Part shown: positions 11,012 through 23,329 of the stretch, piece by piece
Numbering within the stretch: the first letter of the stretch is position 1
Layout of the letters: each line of letters begins with the position of its first letter
Source of the DNA: Mimachlamys varia
Taxonomy: Eukaryota; Mollusca; Bivalvia; Pectinida; Pectinidae
Length of the DNA: 64,000 nt
Reading direction: 5' to 3'
NCBI GenBank assembly: GCA_947623455.1
Contig: OX392543.1
Span: 21,326,757-21,390,756 of the forward strand
Position numbers and translations under genes: made by a program
The notes under the pieces: generated by a model
What the model was told of the DNA's origin: nothing
Seen by the model: the letters and a program-made list of their open reading frames with translations, nothing else
Databases searched by the model: none

Positions 11012-11048
11012 GATTTGGTTGGTTTGGTTTTTATTTTTTACGTCCTTA
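11012..11048 (-). repeat. SINE family A tail fragment
   Basis: gatttggttggtttggtttt followed by tacgtcctt is the reverse complement of the family A tail (aggacgtaaaa ... accaaaccaaa). Confidence 0.55.
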
Positions 11049-11049
11049 A

Positions 11050-12205
11050 ATGATCATGCTTCCTGGTGTAGACGCTTTGGATGCGTGTTTTGAATGCGTG
11101 TGTATTTGGGAGGCTGCGATGAGCTTGTGTAATCCTTCCTGCGATAGTCCAGATCTTGTGCCGATGTAAAGTGCTACCACACTAATGTATACTGCCGAAG
11201 CCCCTAGTAGAACACTGCACCTATCTCGTATATTTCTTCATCGTGATACCATTGGCGTATCCAAAGATTCTAATTTGAACAGTTTGGTTCAACAGGTTAG
11301 CCGTGTTACTAGCTATTTGAAACGAATATATTTGAGAGAGTCAATCTTGACTTTGTCGTTCGTTCGTTTTTTTTTTAATAAATACATAAATATTAAGATT
11401 GTGCCCCCTTCTTTTGACTTCAGAGGGCACTGAAGATTACAAGAAGCAACAATCTGTTAAAATTGTATCCTAGCAGCTGTGTGCTGGAGCCTAACCTTGA
11501 TACACAAGAACCTTTGAATCTTCGAGGGCGTGGTCACCTCATGTCGGCTGAGAACACTTGTACCAACCACCGACAGTTACTATTTATTGTGTTAGTTAAA
11601 TGCGCTCTTCTTCCTCCCTTTTTGTTTTCGTTGCCTTTTCTTGTATCATTTCTCCTTTATACACCGATTTCAGTCTTCTGCTGTTCCTAGCCTTTTGGAT
11701 ACGTTGTTGGTTGATCGAAATTCTACCGTTTGTTGCATGCTCTAGCTTTAGGTGCTGTTACAAGCGTGTCATGGAACGAACTCTCAGCAGACGCTTGTAT
11801 TTTATGGCAAAGTTCATCAGGTGCATGATAACTTTAAATCAGTTAGACAATTTATTGATATATTGATTCAATAAATAAAATAATGAAATTGACATGTACA
11901 AACTGAGCGATGAGTTCGTTCTAATTAATATGATTATCAACATACACCTAAAACAAACCAAACAACTCACCGCGGCGCAGTAAGGACGTGCGCAAATAGG
12001 CCGTTTGATGTGTACAATTTAATTTGAAGTTATCCTAGGTTGCTGTATCAGTCAGCTATAGATCAAAGAATCTGTGCTAAACCATTTTGTACGACTGACG
12101 TATTTAATGCCACATCATACTACAAACTACTTCCTGGTTGCGTTTTACTGTCCTCTCAGCGTCAACACTAACTTTTTTTATAATTTTAATACCTTAAGAG
12201 TGGAT
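11050..12205. other. No gene seen
   Basis: Open frames of 75-88 codons at 11185-11866 carry no conserved motif. The T-rich stretch at 11600-11720 gives spurious hydrophobic peptides. Nothing else recognised. Confidence 0.45.
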
Positions 12206-12209
12206 TTTC

Positions 12210-12630
12210 GTGACAGACGTCAACTTCCTACGGAACAGGTTTTCAAGGGACGCACGTCGATGAAACCATGGACACGTTTTATGGTCCCCATCTTAAGCTT
12301 GGCCTCATGTAGAAATATTTTGTATCCTTATGATATGAAGCTAGACTTTTTAGAATATTTCCTTATAATAGTATTTCCACTTGTTCTGGTTGAAACGATA
12401 ATCAGTTCCCACTCTAAGGAAGTGACACTTACAGAATGTGACCAATACTCAAAATGGCGGGTATCGTCGATGAAGCAGATGGCGCGTACTCTTCTAGAAT
12501 ACTTGGTCTTATTTTCTTACCTTTTTTAAAAAAAAAATCTGTAAATCTTTTCTTTGTTTACATTGTGTCTGTAGTGCAATTGATTTTGAATCGAATTAAG
12601 GTTTTGTTGATTTTCGATATTCTCTAGTTT
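12210..12630 (+). pseudogene. RT retroelement, 3' part, decayed
   Basis: The copy aligns by eye with 16210-16607. It starts in the end of the RT reading frame (cttcctacggaacagg, then a diverged cgatgaa block) and continues through a ttttatggtcccc block and the tgtgaccaatactcaaaatg region. It then has ggcgggtatcgtcgatgaag, a degenerate tcttctagaatacttggtctta, and the terminal ggttttgttga ... gatattctct. A 151-codon open frame (12074-12529) runs across it but in a frame unrelated to RT, so it should not be called a gene. 5'-truncated. Confidence 0.7.
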
Positions 12631-12644
12631 TTACGATAGCAAAG

Positions 12645-14650
12645 CAAACAGATTCATGACAGTTTGTTTATGCTTTCTAATTGCTTAGTTTTTAAAGGGG
12701 CATCCCGGGGAAGTTTACAATGAATTTATTGAATGAACATGCTGTCTGCACTACCAGATGCATTTTCCTGTTATTTCAATATTCAAAGTCCTCTCAAAAT
12801 GTGTTTATTAGCCACTTGCAAAATTGCATTTCTCGGGAAAGCCCGATAAAAATAGCGATGATCATGCGCCAATCACGTGACTATTTTGTCGCATGTCGAC
12901 GAAGGGGCCCAACGGGAGGGGACGCGTAATGTATAGGTCCGATGATGAACCAGACACAAAGTCTGTGTATCAATTTATTGAATCATATTCACATTAATAA
13001 TCAGACGTTAATTACACATGATATTCATATGAAGAAATTTATGTCGGCATCTCTGCATCATTTATCGACATCAGTACCTGACTGAGACCGTTAGCCATGC
13101 ATTGTCAGAAACCAATACGACACTGCACTATCTTACATTGTACGTTTAACAGTGTCATGTGGGTTTCCGACGATGACAACCATAGGGCAAACCTTAATTT
13201 CTGTAAAAAGTTATCTTCACGAATCCTCATTTAGAACCATTTCACAAAAGGTGTGCATGCATTGAAAAGTGCAAAAATAAAATGAAATGATTCCGATTTT
13301 TTTTTTTTTACAACTCGATGTCTTGAAGATTTTTTTTCAGACTTTCTATATATTCATCTAAAATCTATCCAACTTTCAGCGTCAACATACTTTAACACTT
13401 ACAGTTATATATATATCACGGAAGTCCGTGCACTCATATGACGCACCACGCACTAAACATGTAGAATACATGTATAATATATATATCAAATTTGGAACTT
13501 GTCGAGAAGATAATTGTCCAATACTTAATCCATTTATATATGTTATGATTCATTTTACTTTTTTTTTATGTAAATTTAAAGGTTCGTTAACATTTTCATC
13601 ACAACTGCAGACATGGGACATACATGTATATGATTTTTTTTATGAAATAATGACTTCACTTATATAATGCATATATTTTGATTCGTATCAAATTTAATAC
13701 CGGGGTCCAAACCCGATAATATTTGTACAATCCGTATTTTATAGATTAGGTATGACAAAAATTTTTTATCCGCACATGATGACATTAATTTATTCATTTT
13801 GTCCAAATTGAATCTGTATACATTAAACTCAATCGCCCGGGATACCGGCGTTTTATAACGAAACCCCCCCCCCCGCCCCCCCCCCCCCCCCCCCCATACG
13901 GTTTTTCTTGTATGTGAAAAGGTCTTTCTCTTCAGCAATATAATTCAATAATGTCGTTTTACTGGAATATTATAAAGGGAATATTACAATACACGCTTTC
14001 AAGTTTTACACACGCATTTCATGTAACAGAGGAATGAAAGAGTTATCCCTTGGGAAGCCCCAAAACCAAATAAAAACTGTGTCACCGGCTATCCAGAAGA
14101 AAACTGTAACAATGCAAACAATTGGGCTGTTAGTCTCTCATTTGAATACTTCCCATCCCTCATTATGCTTCCGTAATATAATCCTTACGTTAAAATTTGA
14201 CCATTCGGCCACTTTTCGCTTGGTAGTTACATGTAGGTCACGCGGATCGCCATTTTTTGTTTACCGATTTAGCTTGTTATACGCATGCGTTATTATATGT
14301 GATGCAAAAAAATTTGCATGTCCAAATCGTTGATCAACGAATAGTGATTCCCTTTTTTAATTATTAATTAAAATTTTTGAGAACATATTTCAACGTAAAT
14401 CGCCCATTAATTTTCCACAAGAGTATACATTTAATTCATATATACAATAATTCTAAATAAGCATAAAAAAATATAGTTTTAACGTGATGCCTCTTTAAAT
14501 GTGCTGACCGTACGATTTATATCGTGCAAAACCGAGTGCATGACAAATACACATCTTAAGTTGAGTATGTCTTGCATATTTTAAATAAATGATTAATGAT
14601 TAAAACAATGCAACGATATTCGTGTATGAAAACAGTTGTAAAATCACGCC
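12645..14650. other. No gene seen
   Basis: A+T-rich, with a (TA)n run near 13406-13418 and a long poly-C tract. Frames at 13428-13667, 13660-13938 (its Gly run is the poly-C tract) and 14034-14333 show no conserved features. Confidence 0.5.
13864..13897. repeat. Poly-C tract
   Basis: 34 bases of C interrupted by one G at 13875. A simple repeat; its length is likely to be unreliable in sequencing. Confidence 0.95.
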
Positions 14651-14654
14651 CATA

Positions 14655-14850
14655 AAAATCGGAGAATACCGAAGCGTCGGCAAAAACCATATTCAAACTC
14701 AAAAACGTTTAAACCAGGGACAAACTTGGAACAAAGGAAATGTTTACATGGAGACACCTGGAAAAGTAAAAAAAACGACCAGGTGTTCCGGAAGAGTAAT
14801 CGTCTTCTGTTTCATCGACATACTATTAAGGACCAATCTAACAACATAAA
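14655..14850 (-). repeat. RT retroelement 3' end
   Basis: A minus-sense copy. On the plus strand it starts with the reversed terminus (ggagaatac, then cgaagcgtcggcaaaa), then caaactcaaaaacgtttaaa, tttacatggagacacc, and ccaggtgttccggaagagta with a diverged cttctgtttcatcgac. It is 5'-truncated just beyond the conserved DEAEDAYSSGTPGL-like block. Confidence 0.75.
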
Positions 14851-15055
14851 CACACAGAAAATGATGCATCTTGTCATGTAAACACAGGGAACCCCATCAT
14901 GACACGTTGATCTAATACAATGATAATCAGTCAAAACCAACAATAATTCAATTGCTAGACATCATTATTTGGTTTCCAAAAGGAAAACCTTTTTGCATTT
15001 TAAAAGAGAAATATTTTCAAATCACCTTAGGCCTTTTTTCAGAACTTACTAAGAA

Positions 15056-15116
15056 CACTCGTCGGTTTTACCTACGTCCAATAGGGATCTGGCAGGTCAG
15101 TACACGGTGCTGTCTT
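15056..15116 (+). repeat. Dispersed repeat, copy 1 (inverted at 17127)
   Basis: Contains cactcgtcggttttac, ctacgtccaatagggatctg and ggtcagtacacggtgctgtc. The reverse complement recurs at 17127-17188. Family not recognised. Confidence 0.8.
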
Positions 15117-15336
15117 TTTTCACTAATGGGAACGTACATTATTTTCAATAAGATATCAATTGCAAATATATTTACGCTTTTAAATATTTTTTAATGTGGT
15201 TCCTTTCCTGTGAAATAATACTCTTCCACATTAAATGATGGACGAAAGGAAAAAAGAATCTTTCTCTTGAATGAAAAAAAAGATGTGCTTGGTATAAAAC
15301 ATATCAAGCAAATGATAAATATTTTCTAAGGAACCA

Positions 15337-15519
15337 TTGATACACAATCCCTCAGATGGCCTCGCAGGCTCACTGGTTCCAACTTCCGGTGTTACTGCGA
15401 TATTGGAGATATACGTCTGTATAGACTCAAGGGGACCGTTATTGACACCAATATGGCGTGCCATAGGTCCGCCCGTCGCCCATAAACCGGAAACTCTCGG
15501 AGTCCCGATCACCACATAA
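15337..15519 (+). other. G+C-richer patch, very weak exon candidate
   Basis: Base composition rises sharply against the neighbours. Both strands are open here: plus 60 codons, and minus about 137 codons across 15231-15644. On the minus strand a possible donor (accagtgagc at about 15371-15380, read in reverse) exists, but no good polypyrimidine-AG acceptor was seen. Neither translation matches a protein family that I know. It could be an exon, an old retroposed fragment or chance. Confidence 0.15.
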
Positions 15520-15924
15520 AAATAATGACACCAGAGTATAAGGGAGAATGGTGCTTTACTCCATCTAAGTAACACATTTAAACAGTTTATCAATTTGGAG
15601 ACAGAACAAGCTATGTAGGGTAATAGGTTTAACGGCTTGTACACTCTCCCATCACTGAAATAATAGCAACAAACTACAAAATGTATTAAACTGCTTTTCC
15701 CTGTGAAAAATAATTGAACCTCTTTTGGTGATTCTAACTACATGTATATACAGTATAACAATCATTGTTCTTGGGCACCTTTCATCGTGGTTTGTAGTCT
15801 TTGCGTAAGAGTTGTATCGTATTGTGATTATCCTTTATCGATGAATAGTACGCACGGTAATGATTCGAATTCCCTGTTTTTTCGAGGTTTAATGGCAACC
15901 ACGAATTTAGCGTGGCAGCAGTGA

Positions 15925-16607
15925 ACTGGCTCACCGATTAACCGTCCATAACATCATTAACCTGAGATTAAGGACACATCCGACTCTCATACATTAGTTT
16001 CTTACCACGATCTTTACTTAAACGATGACAAACCAGGACAAATCACTACTAAGCTTTATGATAACCTTGATAATGTCGATTTTCCGATCGTGAACTTTCC
16101 CTTTCTGATAGTCACATCCCTGTTTCTCCATCATATGGTTTTTACATGTCGCAGTTGATTTGATATTCAGGAGCTTGCTCTTAATACCGAGATTTCCGTG
16201 ATAGTTGTCAGCTGCTGACAACAGACTTACGGAACAGGGATTCGAGAGATGCAGGTTGATGAAGACTATTGGCAGGTTTCATGGTCGCCATCATTGAGAA
16301 ATATTGTATATATTTGTATGATGGACGTTTTTGAGTTTGCTCATTAATGTGCTTACTTTACATTAATGTGATTGATAATAATGACTCGGTTCTCATTTTG
16401 AGGATTGATGCTTTCTTGGATATGACAAAGATTTACATGGCGGGTGTCGTCGATGAAGCAGAAGACGCTCACTCTTCCGGAACACCTGGTCTTATTCTCT
16501 TGTAATTTTACGATGGTCTTCCTGTAAATATTTCATTTGTTCATATTTTCCTCTAGTTTAACCGATTTGGAGTTCGAATTATGGTTTTGTTGACCTTTGG
16601 TATAGCG
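15925..16607 (+). pseudogene. RT retroelement, C-terminal RT plus 3' region
   Basis: The second most complete copy of the family. From about 15964 the plus strand encodes EIKDTSD, then YHDLYLND, then TKLYD and FPIVNFPFL, in one frame. Later frames give a CRS-like block, RALALN/CSKYRD-like remnants, QQTYGTG and a GRFHG-like end. This is the same order as in the minus-strand copy at 47165-48060. Frame shifts and stops (for example just before EIKD and after the PFL block) show that it is dead. The conserved 3' region follows from 16280: tggcgggtgtcgtcgatgaa, gcagaagacgctcactcttc, cggaacacctggtcttattc, and the terminus ggttttgttgacctttggta. The RT class (Penelope-like or another non-LTR type) is not settled from this fragment. 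The 5' end is truncated near 15925. Confidence 0.8.
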
Positions 16608-16609
16608 AT

Positions 16610-19015
16610 AACAAATTATGTCGATGGAGTAACCTCTTCTACATACCAAAATGCGTTCACAACGACTTCTAGTAGATGTATGACTAAAGATGACCTCTAA
16701 CACATTTCTACATTTTAAGATTGTAAGTTGATGAAAATGCGCGGGTGTCCTTTACAACACGGGAGAGTAGAAATCTCATTTGAAACCTCGTATATGCATG
16801 AATATAAAGTACAAATAAAGTCTTGCAAGCGTTGTATGAATGCAAGCGAAGCCATGGAATACAAAGGGTCAATATCGTGTAGACTACGAGGTGTATCTAT
16901 AGTACGGTGGCATAGCTTAATGAAGTTTTCGGACTTATTAAGTCGGCTATTTTAACCGTTTCTTACACATGTAATAAGGGAGATGCCCGAGTCAATGAAA
17001 TTAACAGTAGCTATAGCGGTTTTCTTCAGACTGGCCTTGGTACTGACCCCAAAGGAAACCGATCTTAAGAACACACCAATATATATCTATACTTCGGTCA
17101 GCATTGAAGGAAAACCACAGAAAACCAAAGACAGCACCGTGTACTGACTTGCCAGATCCCAATTGGACGTGTGTAAAACCGACGAGTGTCCCTAGTAATT
17201 ATTTCACCCCCTCAGGTTCCTCTGCGTTTCGTTAGAGCAGAACAAGCGGGTCTTTGCCTTTCCCTCTTTAATATTAATCACCGTTCGCGCGATGAAGGTC
17301 CCACGGGGAAACAAAATATCCTGTTAGCGGATAAAACTACCAGTCTCATGTTATTGATCACAAACAAGACTAGTGCTTGCTCCCGGTACAATCTTCAGAA
17401 ATCTGAGCAATTTTGTGGTCTTTTTTCCGTCGTAAAGGTTTTTGCCTGATTAAAACAAACATTGTTTTGTTCCTTTTTTATTTTTTTAAAAGTACACTGA
17501 TAATTAAAGGTTAGCCGGTGAGAGCCTGTCTACTAATCGTTAAGTTTAAGGAATTTGCAGAAGCAATATTTGTCGAAAGTAGACATACATTTGTAATTGT
17601 TAAAAATAAAAACATGTATGCAACCAATTGATTATGGCATTCAACCCAGAGTAGTCGTAAAACGCGGTACTTTTAGATAAAAGAGAAAGATGATTTGAAG
17701 GTCAAAATCGAACAGCAACAAAGGCAAGGACAAAATACATTATGGAATTTCCCTTCGGAAATATTAAAAGTGTGTATGATTCATGCTTGTTTTGACTACC
17801 ATTGTATCCATAAGGGAACAGCTCTCTGCTGTTTTCAGTTCAACCTGAGGGGTTTAGCGTTAGGGCAAGGAAGCGCAGCTTCAAGAAAAAGTGAGAACGA
17901 AAAAAAAAAGATACAAATTCCATTTTCTAAGTGCTACAACGAGGGCATCAGCTTTTGTTTTGATTCGTATGGAAAGTACTTAACCCTTTCACCAACTCTT
18001 AACTATGGTGAGGGCATCCAGGTCTATTAATGGTAGTCTACGGAATTAACATAGGGACGAAAGGGTTTTAATCTGACGGCAAAGCCGAAATCCTGTATCG
18101 AAAGAGATTATGATTTAAATATCTGGAATTTACCTGCTCTGGCGCAATCACTGTTTTTGTTGATTGTTTCAGGTTAAAACAATAAAACTTACAAAAAATC
18201 TATTCAAAATAAACGAAAAGCCGAAACTAGTGGCAACTGTGAATACACACTGATATCTTAACGGTGATTCATGAACAGTTGGATATACATTGTATGTACA
18301 TTGTATGTACATGTACATGAACTACGGTACCATTCACAATATCTCTTTCACTGCGGCATGTCGTAACGTTGCCTTGGAGAACTACTACGATAGACTGGCT
18401 CCCGTCTCTAGAATAGTATACCGATAATGAAAAAAAAATAGTCAAATCATTCTGATCACTTGGATGTCTGATTCTCGAAATTTGAAACAAGGGGGAGCTA
18501 ATCTAGTAGTAAAATATAGTAGAGACATTCTCTATAAAAACTTTGGGGTGGTAGCCAGTCTACTACTAGGATTACAAAATGAGCAAGCACAGTTAATAAG
18601 GAAACCCTGAAATACCAGCGGAAAAAATCGTTTTAAGTAATGTTGAGCGATTGTTACAAAACATTTATTGAGCATACTTCAGATCGTCCTAACTGATGAA
18701 TAAACATGTACCATGCCGGTACGGGCATACCAATGTTATCATTACAGTGTACTTTTAATAGAGCTATTGCAATTATTTTCTATTCCCTAGGAACATAACA
18801 TATTCACACTAAATTATACTGCCGAAGGCCCCCTAGCAGAATACCCCAGCCGATCACATGGATAATGTGTTTGTTTATATTTCTAATATAAATAATGCAA
18901 GCAAATACGTTATGTTTGTGTAGTTCAAATGATACCATTAATATAATTACAACGATAATAAAGTGTTTTGCAATACATTCTGATTGGGTCATTTGTACTT
19001 GTTTGCTTTTATTAA
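16610..19015. other. No gene seen
   Basis: Contains the inverted copy of the 15056 repeat (17127-17188) and a short tgtacattgtatgtacat cluster at 18285-18320. Frames at 17186-17449 and 17695-18030 (111 codons) were examined and carry no motif that I recognise. Confidence 0.45.
17127..17188 (-). repeat. Dispersed repeat, copy 2
   Basis: Reverse complement of 15056-15116: aaagacagcaccgtgtactg, ccagatcccaattggacgt, gtaaaaccgacgagtg. The two copies lie about 2 kb apart in inverted orientation. Confidence 0.8.
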
Positions 19016-19017
19016 AA

Positions 19018-19058
19018 CTTAGCTGGTTTAATCGATTCTGTTAACGCTTCGGTATTCT
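19018..19058 (+). repeat. RT retroelement, terminal stub
   Basis: Only the extreme 3' end remains: tttaatcgattctgttaacg and cttcggtattctcc, matching the family terminus. It is an extreme 5' truncation. Confidence 0.6.
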
Positions 19059-19167
19059 CCATTTTTTTTCTCACCAGACTATTTGTTTTTCTAGTACACT
19101 CCCAGTCAATATCTTGACCATAATATCGAAACATTAGTTATTATGACGGGATTTCAATGAAATAATT

Positions 19168-19520
19168 AGCTCACAAGAGGCCCATGGGCTTTAACAGTCA
19201 TCTGACTATAAATACTTACATATTGGTTTCTGTTGGTTTTAAGATCTTAACATACTACACCGATGTGTCCTTGTAAGAGGGTCAATGGACAAACTTTGTA
19301 TCCCTTCATCCCTGGACATTACGATTATTGAGAAGGAGTTGCTTGATGATTTTCAAAACATCTGAACCTGTGAGCTTGAAGTGGGTGAATGTCATTCATT
19401 TGAAAAAGCTTGTTTGCCTTTCATTCCAGGCAAAATATAAGTATCCTTTTGTGTCTTTGGTTATTGGGAAGAAGTTGTTCGAAGGAAGTGGACAGCGGCC
19501 ATCAGACGTCAAACAGGGTA
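19168..19520 (+). repeat. Bivalve-type interspersed repeat
   Basis: Begins gctcacaagaggcccatggg, a terminus I associate with abundant oyster repeats, and runs to about gaagtggacagcggccatca. The opposite type of terminus is at 3905-4148. The 69-codon frame inside has no motif. Extent and class are uncertain. Confidence 0.4.
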
Positions 19521-19534
19521 GATATATTTCTTTT

Positions 19535-20845
19535 TAGTTTGGTGATTGCATTGACTTTTAAAATATTATTTCCCTATTTTATTTTCAACCGGTGATTCTA
19601 TAGTATTTAAAAATACAAGAGAAGCGATTCGCATGTTTTCTTCTATTCATTCATTTCTTGTTGTTCGCCCCTATTTACGTATACACCACATACAGGTCAT
19701 AACACATCGTAACGTTTACAATGCATACACACTCTTGTTCAAAAACTTCACTTTATCAAATAATGGCCACCCCAGCTGAACTTAACGTATAAAACTGTAC
19801 GGCGCGTATCGATTTTCAGTTTTGGTGACAAACGTACATGTGACCGCAGTGAAAGCTGACAGCAATATTTACGTGATCCTAGAAACACTTCATTTTGTCT
19901 AGACCCGTTCAAGCCTTTTATATATGATTTATATGCCAATTTGATCCTACCGAAGTGTATTATTTTTATATGCTTCGTCGACGATCACCATTAAATTACT
20001 CAGGTTAGTTTGAAAGTGACGTGAACGGTGAGCAGACATTCGCTCACTTGTTGTGTTATTGTCAGGATACACTTTGAATTGTTGGGTCATGATGTTTCTA
20101 ATACGATGCGTTTTATCTATACATGTATGCTTCTTTATATCTAATCAAAAGAAAATATAGTACATTAGATATGCATATAAAATGAATACAAACGATGCTA
20201 AACCTAGCATGTCACACTAGATCAAACTTAATATCACCATTTCCATGATCGATATCGACACCTGTCATACACATCTCGGACATCTGTCGGATCCATTATG
20301 ACACGGGGGTTCACTAGATGAATACGATGCACATGTGTGATTGCTGCCGCCACGTATTCTTTGAGAACGTTGCATTTGTTTGATGATATAAATGCACAGT
20401 CAAATTGTGTTAGTCCCACTCTAGTGCCGATTTTGTTGACGTGACCTTACTTAAAAGTGACATATTCGAAATAACAACTCATCCCGAGTATGACCGAATT
20501 AGCCAACATGTCCTGAATGAGAACTGACCCAGAACGCCGGAGATGCTAACCCATACAAAAATCTCTTGTGTTATAGGTATTTTGATAGCCATACGAAACG
20601 AAATGAGTCTCATAAAGAGGGTCACGACATTTTGTTTTATAAGAGTATTAAAATACTGAAAGTGCGTGTAATTTAATCAACCATAAATGTTGCTTTCGAT
20701 GCAATCACGTACATGTACATACATGTATTTATTCCTTAATCAGAAATTAAGATTCCAATATCAGATACTGTACTTCCATTTTGTAACATCATATCATATT
20801 ACCATTTTGAACTCAAATTTTCTTCGTTTGCCCGTTTTATATCTA
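19535..20845. other. No gene seen
   Basis: A+T-rich, with acatgtaca-type motifs (for example 20709-20728). Minus frames at 19748-19939 and 20234-20419 show no recognised domain. Confidence 0.5.
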
Positions 20846-20849
20846 TGAA

Positions 20850-21165
20850 CGTTTAGAGCTATTTGTGACATTGCAGAACCATTTTGGCAATGGGCAAGAT
20901 TTACGGTCGTCATCTTTGAAAAATATTCTGTATCTTTGTATGGTATCAAGATGGCCGTTTTTGAGTATGTCAATAAGTGTGTTCCCTTGTTGTGATTGAC
21001 AACGACGATTTGGTTCTCATTTTGAGAACATGATGTTCTTGGGTGTGACAAATATTTACATGACAGGTATCGTCGATGAAGCAGAAGAAGCTTACTCCTC
21101 CGGAACACATGGTCTTATTCTCTTGAACTTAAGAGAGGGTCTCCATGAAAAGTAACGTGTTTTTT
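20850..21165 (+). pseudogene. RT retroelement, 3' part
   Basis: Starts in the very end of the RT frame (ggcaagatttacggtcgtca) and runs through tattctgtatctttgtatgg, tggttctcattttgagaaca, a tatcgtcgatgaagcagaag block, tactcctccggaacacatgg and gagagggtctccatgaaaag. The extreme 3' terminus (ggttttgttgacg) is missing, so it is truncated at both ends. It is colinear with 16240-16530. Confidence 0.75.
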
Positions 21166-21169
21166 TTTT

Positions 21170-22350
21170 AAATGTTCCCTCTGCTGATGAAATTTACACT
21201 TTAGTGTTCTCGATTGTATTTTCTTGTATTAACATTTCGTGCGATGGGTTCTCATTACTCAGTGTTAATTTGGATAGTATTCACAGTTGTATCGATGCAG
21301 TCAAGACAACCGGACGTCATTCTATGTATCTTGCACCCAGATTGCATTCATATTGACAATAAATACAATCTGAAAGACATTTAATGGTTATGCAGATACA
21401 GGAATCGTCAGCGTAACAGCAGGTAGTAGTTTCATTTCAGCACTGTTAGCTTCCCTCCAATACCACACCCTCCGATAGAAAACAACAACACCAAATCATA
21501 AGTCTATCATTTATTGTATGGGGCGCATAATCTCCGATGGTATTTTACAACACAAAACCCAATCATATATCTCGTATACCGGTACAAACTCTGTGAATCC
21601 ACGTCACGTCAGAAGGTATGTCACTAAAGTGAAAACAGTTTTCGGCTTATTCTGTTCCATCAAACTCCGAAAATTATTTATTTCACTTACTCCTTTTAAT
21701 CATGAACAGGTTCGTTAAATCTGCTATTTTGTCTTTTGTTTTCAAATCCAAGGGTCTGCAAATATAACAGAGTTGTTGTTTATAAGTTGGAATAATGCGC
21801 TAAACTTTGAGCAAGCACAAATAAGATCCTTTACAGTACACCATCAAACATGTATTCAAGGACAATGATGACACGAGAGTAATCGAAGGGACTCGGTCCG
21901 TCTGGACGTTTCTATATAAACTGAATATTGGCAATTTATGACAAATCCATAAAACATTGAAAGTTTCTTCATGACGACGCGTAAAACTCCCTTTTTAATC
22001 AATACAGAACGTCGGGAAAATAAAATCATTTGCATTTGTCTCCTGAATATGAATACATATGTTAACGAAATTGTGGAGCAGACGAAAGATAGATACACCT
22101 CAGAAAAAATATCATTATCAACGAATACCACCCTCAGTCCAAACAAACTGACATAGATTATTACGGTGTTATTAGCACATTTTGTGTAATACTATTAATA
22201 CATGTATTCATAATTTAACCGTCGACAATGCTTTTACGTCATAGCGACAATGCATTGAGACTATAGCATTTGAAGTTTCAATACGGTCAAGAGCAGGATT
22301 GATGTATTAGCATGTGATGAGACAGGGAATCCTAACACTTAGGGAAATAT
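21170..22350. other. No gene seen
   Basis: Frames at 21518-21718, 21856-22146 (minus) and 21971-22156 overlap on opposite strands and carry no motif. Confidence 0.5.
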
Positions 22351-22351
22351 T

Positions 22352-22518
22352 CATATAGGGATTGAAAGTCATTTTTTTAAGTTCCATAGTGCTATGAAAG
22401 GTCAGCCGCTACATCCATATTGAATGAAGCCCGCTAGGGCTTCATGCTAAATATGGATGTAACTGCTGATCTTTTATAGCACTATGAAACTTAAAAAATG
22501 ACTTTCAATCCATATATT
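22352..22518. mobile_element. Palindromic MITE (about 167 bp)
   Basis: A long near-perfect palindrome. The outer arms are atatagggattgaaagtcat on the left and atgactttcaatccatatat on the right. Pairing continues through aagttccatagtgctatgaa and cagc-gctacatccatatt to a perfect centre hairpin gaagccc-gcta-gggcttc. Arms are about 80 bp with few mismatches. No coding sequence. Confidence 0.9.
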
Positions 22519-22519
22519 T

Positions 22520-23210
22520 ACATTTGTACTATAGAACAATTACTTAACTTCATTAATACCTTCTCCAATTAATATTTTATTAACTGCGTTTGTATATGTG
22601 TCGTCATTTAAACGATATTGGCGGAACAGCCCAGCTTGAATAAATTGGCGCCAATGATAATAATCAGTCATTTGAGCGTTTGACTCAAGGGCATTATCCA
22701 TGTTATTCGAAGCGGCGCGTCAAGACTCTCATTGAACAAGCTTGATCTATGACGTGCTACGTCTCGAGAACCACTGCTTTCATACTTTTATGAAAGACAT
22801 TTTTGCTTGTCATGTTCATAAAGTGGGTTGCAGTGCAAATGTAAATATATGTTGTTAAACACTCGGCAAACCTCGTGTTTTGCAACTTCAGAATCATATA
22901 CATTGGATGTAGAATTCGGTCTCTTTCTTCGAGTGTATTAACTGAGTAAAACTATAGTCTAGATACATATTTACGAAAGGATATCATACAAGAATATAAG
23001 AATACCAGAAAGAAGAACGAACGTCTGTTTTGATGGCGAAAAAGGGTAGAAAGGCGTTGTACTATATATTGTGATGAAAGTTTTCCTTTTCTTTTCATTC
23101 ACATAAGAAAATGTGTTTCCACTACCTTTCATTCAATGACCATTAGCGTCAGGAATAAAAGTAAGATCAGTAGTTGCGTTCTTTTGTTCTAACAATCATC
23201 ATTTTGACTG
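22520..23210. other. No gene seen
   Basis: A+T-rich with a modest G+C patch at 22620-22770. Nothing recognised. Confidence 0.5.
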
Positions 23211-23214
23211 TAGC

Positions 23215-23325
23215 AAACCTGGACTGGGTCGTTCGTTAGCGACCAGATATCTCTATTAGTTTATCGTCCGCCTAGAGTTTGGAAGATGCCGGGTTCGAAC
23301 CCCAATCTAGCCGTGCATGTTTACT
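23215..23325 (+). repeat. tRNA-headed SINE fragment (family D)
   Basis: Contains cgttcgttagcgacca, then an A-box-like ctctattagtttatcgtccg, cctagagtttggaagatgcc and a strong B-box gggttcgaacccc. The anticodon arm is not a proper tRNA arm, so this is a SINE head and not a tRNA gene. Confidence 0.6.
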
Positions 23326-23329
23326 CTGC

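Larger units (their letters stand above)
14855..15925. other. No confirmed gene
   Basis: Holds one copy of a two-copy inverted dispersed repeat (15056-15116) and a G+C-richer patch at 15340-15520 described separately. The rest is A+T-rich without recognisable content. Confidence 0.45.

Noticed and set aside
12074..12529. 151-codon frame as a gene
   Set aside because: Its second half is the decayed 3' part of the RT element read out of frame, and the first half shows no motif.
13660..13938. Gly-rich minus-strand frame
   Set aside because: The glycine run is the reverse strand of a poly-C tract whose length is itself uncertain.
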